The notes under the pieces are model-generated. The model searched no databases. It was not told where the DNA came from and saw nothing but the letters and a program-made list of their open reading frames with translations. From assembly GCF_901933205.1 (NCBI RefSeq), contig NC_044600.1, forward strand, positions 682,001 to 746,000: a DNA stretch of 64,000 nucleotides, written 5' to 3'. Of this stretch, positions 58,901-64,000 are shown in pieces. This stretch comes from Camarhynchus parvulus (Eukaryota > Chordata > Aves > Passeriformes > Thraupidae). The position numbers and the translations under genes were made by a program. The first letter of the stretch is position 1. Each line of letters begins with the position of its first letter.

Positions 58901-61900
58901 AAAGCAGTGCCAGCAGAGCTCAGTGTGTGCCTCTGACACTGCCCGCCAGGCCAGCAGCCCTGCAGCAATTTGATGTTTGCTATCAAACAGCCTCCATTAA
59001 AAGCTCTCTTGTCATGATCTCTCCAAGGAGGAGCCTTTTGTCTTTGCCACACTTGATCACTGCTCCAGGAGCAGGACTAATGCAGCACACCTGTGCTTTG
59101 CAGGTGACTGAGTGCCTCTGCCAGAAGCACCTGTCCCACAAAGGCATGGAAATGTCCAGCTGAGTGATGGTGCTCTCACAACAGCCACAGAGCTGGCCAC
59201 CCACTTACCCTGTTCTTTAGGGCAATAATTTGTCTTTGACCGTTTCCTCTTTCTAGAAAACTGTGCTAGGTAAAATGGGCAATGCTCTAGGTTTGCAGAC
59301 AGAGCTTTGACTGATTGAGGAAAGTGCTTCAGAAGGTGATGTGCTTTGGAGAGGGTGGCATCAGCCTGGGAACAGGAAATCTGGGATTTATTCGCTGCAC
59401 TGGCCTGCATCTTGAGGAGCTTAATTTCCCTCATTGCATCCAGCTTCACTCCCACCCCTCCACTTGGCTATTTCCATTTCTCATTCAATTTCTTGTTCCC
59501 TGAACTGAAGCTGCTTTTGCTGCTGTATGACACCTGCTACAACTCACCATAATCAGTATTTGTTAATTCATCATAAAAACCTTCTGTTAAAACACAAATG
59601 TTTAATTGCTTTTATGTAGTCAGATCACTGAATTTAATATTCTGACATAATTTAGCAAGTCCCTGGTTGAAAATACATGGAGGCTACTTTAGAATCTCTT
59701 TCAATTCTGCCTGATACACTCAGGGCTGCCAAGGATGAAAGTTTTAATGTTATCATTTAAAGCTAACATATTGCCACATCCCATTACCAAAACCAAGGCA
59801 GAACATTCAGTGACCTCAGTTCAATGAGAATTTGTAACTTTATGGGCATTAATTATTCCACAATTGGGATTTAGGGAAGACACCCTGAAGGAATCAAAAG
59901 GAGTTAAGCATCCAGCTCATTTCTGTTCATGAGATTTGAGCTCCTCATTTCTCCAAGCTCCTCTGCAAACATCAGTCTAACGTGATGTCAGTTCCAGCTC
60001 AAGACAGCCACAGAGAACAGGCAAGCTAATAAATTGATAAACCTTGCCCTTTTTCCCTGTAGTATTAACTCACCAGTTTCCAGCCCAGCAAGATGCCAGT
60101 AGCTGGAGGTGTGCACTACTTACAGCTCTTCTTTCACTGAGTGGGAAGTGGAAATAAATAACAAGGAACCAACTTCATCCTTCACACAGGTATGGGAGCA
60201 CAAACACTGGGAAGTTCATAAATCACCTGATATGTATTCAACACTCTCAATAACTCTATCTCTGCCAGCAAGGTTTAGTTAGCCTCTCAAAACCATCCTA
60301 AGCCTTTCTCTTCCTGCCTCACAGCAAAGTTACCAGCTGAAAGTCGTAAGTGCAGGATGTTTTACCGTGCTTAGGAGAGAACAGGGGTGACTTGGCCCGG
60401 GGTGGGGTCTCTGGCCGAGGAGCCACGAGCTGCACGGGCCGCACGTGCTTGTCCAGCAGCCTCCTGAAGCAGCACTGCCTGCTCTCAAACATGCTGCGCA
60501 CGCTGTCCAGCTTCCCCTGCACCGCCTGCAGCTGGCCCTGCAGAGAGCCAGGAGAGACAGAGTCAGCATCAGCTCACCCTGACCTGGTACAGGGCTGCCA
60601 GGGTGCCACAGTCAGCACCAGCTCACCCTGACCCAGAGCAGAGAGCCAGGAGAGCCACAGCCAGCACCAGCTCACCCCGAGCTGGCACAGGGCTGCCACG
60701 GTGCCAGCACTGCCACACGCCCCAGCCCTGCTCCTCGCTCCTGGGGAACTGCTTACCTTCAGCTCAGGTGTCAAAACCGACTCAAAATCGGCCTGCAGGG
60801 CTTGGGGATCATAGTTCAAGTAGGATGAAGAGCTTTCAAGAAATCTTTCTATGTCCTGGAGTGCTTTCTGGGCGCCTTCTTTAGACTGGCACTTGTCCAT
60901 CTGCTGGTTGGCGAGCAGGTAGGCACCTTCATCACAGCACTGCAGGGCCTGGGGACAGCACAGGGAGTGAGACCCTCCAGTACCCCACTGGCACGAGGCT
61001 CTCATGAGAACATCACTGAGTGGCTCTGGGTGCAGCCAGCAGCACTCCCAGAGAGCTCAGCACTTGCTGGGGCTCCATCAGAAAGCACAAAGGTTTTTTC
61101 TGTGAGGTGACTGCAGCCCTCAGCAGACCCAGCCAAGCTGTAGCTGGCTAAAATCAGGGCTGCACCTGCCATGGGGGTACTGGTGCACAGCTGACCCCAG
61201 GGATAAGCAGGTGTTCATCTCCCCAGCTGGGAGAGCTGAAGTGGGCACTTCGGAGCCTACAGGTGGCTCAGTGCACCCTGAACTGGCAGGCTTGGCCTGA
61301 TTTCTAAACTTGTTGTGTGTGGCTCTGGCACTCACACACTCAGTGTGTGACACTGAACTGGGGCATGGCGCTTGTGCACTGGCACTCACACACTCAGGGT
61401 GTACTGGCTGTGTGTGACACTGGCACTCACACACTGAGCTGTGTGTGACACTGGCACTCACACACTCAGGGGTGTGTGACACTGGCACTCACACACTCAG
61501 GGCTGTGTGTGACACTGGCACTCACACACTCAGGGGTGTGTGACACTGGCACTCACACACTCAGGTGAGTGTGACACTGGCACTGTGTGTGACACTGGCA
61601 CTCACACACTCAGGGCTGTGTGTGACACTGGCACTCACACACTCAGCTGTGTGTGACACTGGCACTCACACACTCAGGGCTGTGTGTGACACTGGCACTC
61701 ACACACTCAGGGCTGTGTGTGACACTGGCACTCACACACTCAGGTGAGTGTGACACTGGCACTCACACACTGAGCTGTGTGTGACACTGGCACTCACACA
61801 CTCAGGGCTGTGTGTGACACTGGCACTCACACACTCAGGTGTGTGACACTGGCACTCACACACTCAGGGCTGTGTGTGACACTGGCACTCACACACTGAG

Positions 61901-63162
61901 CTGTGTGTGACACTGGCACTCCCCACCCGTGTGTGTGACACTGGCACTCACACACTCGGGCTGTGTGTGACACTCACTGGCACTCACACACTGAGCTGTG
62001 TGTGACACTGGCACTCACACACTCAGGGCTGTGTGTGACACTGGCACTCACACACTGAGCTGTGTGTGACACTGGCACTCACACACTCAGGTGAGTGTGA
62101 CACTGGCACTCACACACTCAGGGGTGCACAGGGCTGAGAGGATGCTCCAGCCAAGAACAACAGATAATTTCCAGTGCTGTGAACAGGACAGGAGACATGG
62201 AGAGCAGGACCATGCTGTGCTCCAAACCAGACCCCAGGCAGCAGCCAGGCCTGCAGGGAGCCCAGGAGAGGCCCCTGCCCTGCAGCTGAGAGGCTGCCAG
62301 GGAACTGTGTCCCACAGACCAGCACAGGGCTGAAGTGGAGCACACAGAGAGGAAAAAGGAGCTCCCCAGTTCCCAAAACAGGGAAATGGAAAACAGGGTC
62401 AAAATCCACTGTTTCTCTTAATTGGCCTCAAGCACATTACAGCCGTGTGCCTTCTGGCCTAATTAGTCTGAATTTCCCTAAATGAATATTTGATGCTGAT
62501 TAAGATATCAAAGAGCGTTGGAGCCACATGACTCCACTTCCATGCTAGCACACAGCAGCTGTGCCTATCTACCAATCTGTCACCTCATTTCACACTCAGC
62601 CATGTTCATTCTTAATAAACCCCTCAGAAAAAGGGGCAGGAGTTATGTGAGAGCATCACCTCTGTCACACTGGGCAGGAAAACCCCAAAGTCAATGAAGA
62701 CATGGATGTAGCATGAAAGCACCACCAAGAACAGCAGCTGAGCTTGGTGCTCTGTGGAGATGCCCACTCTTTCTGCTGCCCTCACAGCAGCAGGAGGTGC
62801 CTGTTTGCTGACTCCCCAGCCAAGGGGCTCCTCCAGCCTCCGGGGAACACCTCCCTACCATTAACTGTGAATAAAAGCTGCAATTCCAGATGTGTCCAGC
62901 CAAGAAGAGAGGCTAGCCCCATGGAGAGGCTGACCAACCATCTCCTCGGAGCCCTGTGTCTGAACTGTACCTGCTGGAGGCGGGTGTGCAGCTCCAAGGT
63001 CCTCTGCAGGCGCAGCTGCTTCCGCTTGCCGTGCTCAGCCAGGAGGTCGCAGTGGTGCCGCAGCTCGTTGCACTGCTGGCAGATCAGGTTCAGGGCGTAG
63101 TGGTGGTTGGCTGCCAGCTGGTGCCCGTGCAGGATCACCACCTGAGCCTTCCCTATCAGCTC
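46831..63162 (-). CDS. MCF2: MCF2 (DBL) Rho guanine nucleotide exchange factor, 5' part off the window
   Basis: Nineteen - strand exons join in consistent phase into 727 codons plus stop. DBL proteins catalyse GDP release from Rho GTPases (RhoA, Cdc42) at the membrane. In order: spectrin-type coiled region (window residues 1-185), Ser/Lys-rich linker (186-215), pre-DH segment IEVMHDYQEKRNSLQYF (216-245), DH domain (about 246-433) with SYLLKPVQRLTKYQLLLK, PH domain (about 434-564) with RFKPMQRHLFLYEKALVF and KFEIWY, acidic Ser-rich tail (565-656), and a C-terminal SH3 domain (about 657-727). The match to human MCF2 across DH and PH is close. The paralogue MCF2L has the same plan, but IEVMHDYQEKRNSLQYFISD, VNDSMHQI and the position next to F9 favour MCF2. 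The N-terminal Sec14/CRAL-TRIO part and the start codon are outside the window. In human, the gene also converges on F9. Confidence 0.95.
46940..48351 (-). other. MCF2 intron between SH3 exons
   Basis: 1412 bp with no recognisable repeat or exon. Confidence 0.8.
48352..48457 (-). CDS. MCF2: MCF2 exon: first half of SH3
   Basis: 106 bp coding GKYKALADCKRRGSEDLLVK and NGDEIQLLHEDGEGQ, followed by a split Trp codon. This is the ALYDY-type opening (KALADC), acidic RT loop and conserved Trp of an SH3 domain. It aligns with the SH3 of MCF2L as I remember it. Donor CAGTG/GTAGGT. Confidence 0.88.
48710..48826 (-). CDS. MCF2: MCF2 exon: acidic tail
   Basis: 117 bp coding GWPGMSQSLEICEGLEEWTG, an acidic TEEEEGTQLV end and one base of the next Gly. 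SQS.EI.E..EW resembles human MCF2 near its C-terminus. Two overlapping donors exist, GTAGGT and four bases further GTGATG. Only the second keeps frame into the SH3 exon. Confidence 0.85.
   Translation of the reverse strand, partial: AGQECPNPWRSARGWRSGRASRSCPTARTPRRRRAPSW
48899..48990 (-). CDS. MCF2: MCF2 exon: Ser/Glu-rich tail
   Basis: 92 bp coding KQQRASISSEENDSERTSPV and LLSPQSKPHR. It corresponds to the human QQGAFISTEETELEHTS region. Acceptor CCCCCCTCAG, donor AGAG/GTAGGG. Confidence 0.88.
49379..49445 (-). CDS. MCF2: MCF2 exon with NAGNAG acceptor
   Basis: 67 bp if the first AG is used, 64 bp if the second. It codes (A)GEKQQPGSCSEQLPLSSQLG then D and a split Arg. CAGCAG at the acceptor (49443-49448) would add or drop one Ala without changing frame. 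Low-complexity tail sequence, supported mainly by splice sites and phase. Confidence 0.78.
49970..50048 (-). CDS. MCF2: MCF2 exon: PH C-terminal helix
   Basis: 79 bp coding AQTVDLKMAWLNEIRKILFK and QQELIK. WLNEIR is the PH-domain terminal helix with its invariant Trp. Acceptor TTCTTCCAG, donor AAAAG/GTACAT. Confidence 0.95.
50311..50403 (-). CDS. MCF2: MCF2 exon: PH domain middle strands
   Basis: 93 bp, 31 codons, phase 0 both ends. It codes MNAVGITENVKGDHRKFEIW then YSGREEVYVVQ, very close to human MCF2 and MCF2L. Confidence 0.97.
50404..52092 (-). other. MCF2 intron with CR1 fragment
   Basis: 1689 bp within the PH domain coding region. It carries the CR1 copy at about 51400-51640; otherwise unique and AT-rich. 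Confidence 0.85.
51400..51640 (-). mobile_element. CR1 LINE fragment
   Basis: ACCCAGCACTGCCAAGGCCA, then CCAAGTGCCACATCCACAGG, AAATCCCTCCAGGGATGGGA, CCTGGGCAGCTGTGCCAGGG and CTTGAGGCCATTTCCCC follow the avian CR1 3' region in reverse complement, from memory. It is 5'-truncated, on the same strand as MCF2. Boundaries are approximate. Confidence 0.88.
52093..52314 (-). CDS. MCF2: MCF2 exon: DH-PH junction and PH N-terminus
   Basis: 222 bp, 74 codons. GDLSELGKVLMQGSFSVWAG opens the PH domain; RFKPMQRHLFLYEKALVFCK and KREEHGDGYDKTSSYSFK follow. This is the longest MCF2 exon in the window and nearly identical in motif order to human. Confidence 0.98.
52315..53040 (-). other. MCF2 intron, nothing recognised
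   Basis: 726 bp of unique sequence. Confidence 0.75.
53041..53166 (-). CDS. MCF2: MCF2 exon: DH domain C-terminal helix
   Basis: 126 bp, 42 codons. It codes ELLKYSTSCDGVQELQEALV then AMLDLLKSVNDSMHQISITG, the long DH helix leading into the PH domain. VNDSMHQI is characteristic of the DBL family. Confidence 0.98.
53167..54125 (-). other. MCF2 intron, nothing recognised
   Basis: 959 bp, AT-rich in its 5' half in transcript sense. No repeat or exon is recognised. Confidence 0.75.
54126..54218 (-). CDS. MCF2: MCF2 exon: DH conserved region 3
   Basis: 93 bp, 31 codons: ECQRKLEHKLGLDSYLLKPV then QRLTKYQLLLK. LKPVQRLTKYQLLLK is the DH signature that contacts the switch regions of Rho GTPases. Confidence 0.98.
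54541..54633 (-). CDS. MCF2: MCF2 exon: DH domain
   Basis: 93 bp, 31 codons: REDFQMYEKYCQNKPRSESL then WRQCSESSFFQ. YCQNKPRSE is shared with human MCF2 and MCF2L. Donor TTCCAG/GTGAGC. Confidence 0.98.
54930..54999 (-). CDS. MCF2: MCF2 exon: DH domain
   Basis: 70 bp. It completes a split Lys codon and codes IFLHSLESCLGAPERVGCCF then LDR. The donor GTGGGT is less common but adjoins a phase 0 exon with the expected continuation (REDFQMY). Confidence 0.93.
55096..55211 (-). CDS. MCF2: MCF2 exon: DH domain
   Basis: 116 bp: GYRAEMDNPAMLILLPPVLR then NRKDVLFGNMPEIYDFHN and two bases of Lys. LFGN..EIY.FH is a DH core motif. Donor AACAA/GTATGG. Confidence 0.97.
55212..55818 (-). other. MCF2 intron, nothing recognised
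   Basis: 607 bp of AT-rich unique sequence. Confidence 0.75.
55819..55885 (-). CDS. MCF2: MCF2 exon: DH conserved region 1
   Basis: 67 bp: one base of a split Gly, then HVINELIETERVYVEELFTV and LM. ETERVYVEEL is DH conserved region 1, whose Glu contacts the GTPase switch I region. Acceptor TCATTTTAG. Confidence 0.98.
56112..56200 (-). CDS. MCF2: MCF2 exon: pre-DH segment
   Basis: 89 bp: IEVMHDYQEKRNSLQYFISD then SEDSLDVLK and two bases of Gly. It is almost identical to the human sequence I remember. The acceptor lies behind an unusually long polypyrimidine tract (56203-56256). Confidence 0.98.
56203..56256. repeat. purine/pyrimidine tract at an MCF2 acceptor
   Basis: On the + strand this is an almost uninterrupted A/G run, GGGGGGAAAGGGGAAAAAAA and onward. 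In MCF2 sense it is a C/T tract over 50 bases long ending at the acceptor of the pre-DH exon. Confidence 0.95.
56797..56885 (-). CDS. MCF2: MCF2 exon: basic Ser/Lys linker
   Basis: 89 bp coding VDFNSSLKFSFDLSLPGKKT then SRKTPSSRK. There is no strong family motif, but splice sites (ATCCAAG acceptor, CGCAAG/GTAAAA donor) and phases 1 to 0 fit its neighbours exactly. This region may be alternatively spliced. Confidence 0.8.
56886..60365 (-). other. MCF2 intron holding the CAGGTGAGC array
   Basis: 3480 bp, phase 1. It contains the array at 57500-58411 and AT-rich unique sequence on both sides. A 44-bp candidate exon at 59209-59252 has splice-like ends but breaks the frame. Confidence 0.8.
57500..58411. 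repeat. 18-24-bp minisatellite with repeated CAGGTGAGC
   Basis: About 37 units of GGTGAGCACAGCCTGGCTCA or, with a longer spacer, GGTGAGCACAGCCTGGCCTTGCA. Each unit carries CAGGTGAGC on the + strand, a consensus 5' splice site and an E-box (CAGGTG). MCF2 is transcribed from the opposite strand. Confidence 0.97.
60366..60537 (-). CDS. MCF2: MCF2 exon: end of spectrin-type region, Pro-rich linker
   Basis: 172 bp: GQLQAVQGKLDSVRSMFESR, QCCFRRLLDKHVRPVQLVAP, RPETPPRAKSPLFSPKH and one base. HVRPVQLVAPRPE with following SP motifs is typical of the MCF2/MCF2L linker. Donor CACG/GTAAAA. Confidence 0.95.
60540..60690. repeat. imperfect tandem duplication in an MCF2 intron
   Basis: The segment CAGAGAGCCAGGAGAG...CAGCACCAGCTCACC recurs two to three times, with ACAGGGCTGCCAGGGTGCCA between copies. 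It begins at the acceptor of the 60366-60537 exon, so the acceptor-flanking GAGAGCCAGGAGAG is itself duplicated. Confidence 0.8.
60757..60948 (-). CDS. MCF2: MCF2 exon: spectrin-type region
   Basis: 192 bp, 64 codons, phase 0 both ends: ALQCCDEGAYLLANQQMDKC, QSKEGAQKALQDIERFLESS, SSYLNYDPQALQADFESVLT and PELK. A helical heptad-like pattern. Acceptor CCCCAG, donor AAG/GTAAGC. Confidence 0.93.
60949..62970 (-). other. MCF2 intron holding the TGTGTGACACTGGCACTC array
   Basis: 2022 bp, phase 0. The array covers 61321-62125. The rest is unique and includes an AT-rich stretch at about 62410-62620. Confidence 0.85.
61321..62125. repeat. about 32-bp minisatellite array
   Basis: About 25 copies of a unit containing GTGTGACACTGGCACTCACA followed by CACTCAGGGCTGTGT or a shorter joint. 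It is rich in GTGT and CACA, so adjacent parts are complementary and can fold back (TGTGTGA with TCACACA). Confidence 0.97.
62971..63162 (-). CDS. MCF2: MCF2 exon: spectrin-type region, first in window
   Basis: 192 bp, 64 codons, phase 0: ELIGKAQVVILHGHQLAANH, HYALNLICQQCNELRHHCDL, LAEHGKRKQLRLQRTLELHT and RLQQ. HYA.NLICQQC.ELR is typical of the MCF2/MCF2L spectrin repeat. Acceptor TCCTGCAG, donor CAG/GTACAG. Earlier exons lie beyond the right edge. Confidence 0.94.
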
Positions 63163-64000
63163 CTGCAGGAAGGGGAGAGCCCAGGTTGGCACGCAGAAAT
63201 GGTGCCCAAGCGCCCACGCACCAGCGTGCCCTCCCAGCTCACCGGGGCTCAGCCAGGTAGGAGTGAGCTCTTTGCTGATGGAGTGACAAAATTATCCTTT
63301 GTCCCCTTAAAAGGAAATAAGCCCAGAAGTTTCTGTCCTCTGTTTAGTGAAAAGACACCTCATAGGACCTGAGGGACTTCACCTCAAACTTAAGGATGGC
63401 CAATTGGACAGAAGGCCAAAAAGTCCCCCCATGGCAATTAAGTAGGAAAAGAAGAGAACCAAGAAATGAGTGGCTTTTGTGAGATGTTTTACCAGGAGCA
63501 AGGACCTCTTGCACCTGGCTCGGTATTTCTGTTTGTTATTTTACCTTTTATTAAACCTTTTTGTTTCCAACACTGCCACAGAAGCCATCCTGCTGATTTT
63601 TATGCCTCCAAGGGTAGCTGAGCTATCTTGGGTGTGTTATAGACCTCCCAGAGCTTGTTAGACCTGGCTCAAAGTTACTGTAACACAGCCACTCTTGGGG
63701 ATGGCTGCCATTAGGGGTAGCCAGCGGGGGTGGCTTGCACAGCATAAAATGGTACCCACCAGGTGGGGAGAAAAACCTTTCCATCCATACAGAGGATGAA
63801 GCAGAAAACAGCATTTCACCAAAGCAGCAAGGCTGTGAGCACCTGCTGGCAGAGCACCACTGCCCCTCCAGGAGCCACAGCCTGAGTAAACTGCAGCTGA
63901 TTCCAGTTCAGGCCCACCATGCTCCCAAGCATCCCAGCTCTCATCAAAGGGAACTGCAGTAGTTAAGGTTTATCTTGATGCCAAGAACACAGGAGCTTTT
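63163..64000 (-). other. MCF2 intron, continues past right edge
   Basis: No further MCF2 exon is recognised up to the window end, and no clear mobile element. Confidence 0.65.

Noticed and set aside
59209..59252. 44-bp minus-strand candidate MCF2 exon (TTTCTAG acceptor, AACAGG/GTAAGT donor)
   Set aside because: It would end in phase 0, but the next exon (56797-56885) needs a one-base carry-over. The neighbouring exons join correctly without it, and the peptide shows no similarity I recognise.
1..64000. CRISPR arrays, operons, prophage or other prokaryotic systems
   Set aside because: The tandem arrays have no spacer structure, the genes are intron-split vertebrate genes, and no prokaryotic gene is present.

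Overview
The window is vertebrate nuclear DNA, almost certainly from a bird. Genes are split into short exons with GT/AG introns. Two fragments match avian CR1 LINE 3' ends as I remember them (about 36950-37060 and 51400-51640). The two recognisable genes keep the order and convergent orientation of the F9-MCF2 neighbourhood of human Xq27, which lies on chicken chromosome 4 and songbird chromosome 4A. The many GC-rich minisatellites would suit a songbird, but the species is not fixed by anything I can see.

Layout. Positions 1 to about 28570 are intergenic sequence upstream of F9. I recognise no exons there, only tandem repeats (38-, 19-, 15-, 12- and 57-bp units), simple repeats and one paired AP-1-like palindrome. 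F9 (coagulation factor IX) is complete on the + strand, with eight coding exons from 28660 to 39433, a liver-type promoter motif cluster just upstream and poly(A) signals at 39549 and 39630. From about 40300 to the right edge lies MCF2 (DBL, a Rho-family guanine nucleotide exchange factor) on the - strand. Nineteen coding exons (46831-63162) were assigned and their phases join without a break into 727 codons plus stop. The N-terminal part, roughly 250 residues by comparison with remembered human MCF2, lies beyond the right edge. The AT-rich 40260-42560 interval may be distal MCF2 3' UTR.

Function. F9 encodes a vitamin K-dependent serine protease zymogen of the intrinsic clotting pathway. MCF2 encodes a spectrin-repeat/DH/PH/SH3 exchange factor. 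They are neighbours by conserved synteny, not by pathway.

I see no novel multi-gene system. The points worth a second look are local. (1) F9 has a longer acidic activation peptide with an in-frame 12-bp repeat, next to an intronic 12-bp minisatellite that has duplicated the exon 6 splice acceptor. (2) Both O-glycosylation sites of factor IX EGF1 are missing. (3) F9 has a GC- and CpG-rich island in intron 7. (4) MCF2 keeps a C-terminal SH3 domain that the human protein, as I remember it, lacks. (5) An MCF2 intron carries about 37 tandem consensus splice-donor/E-box motifs in antisense.
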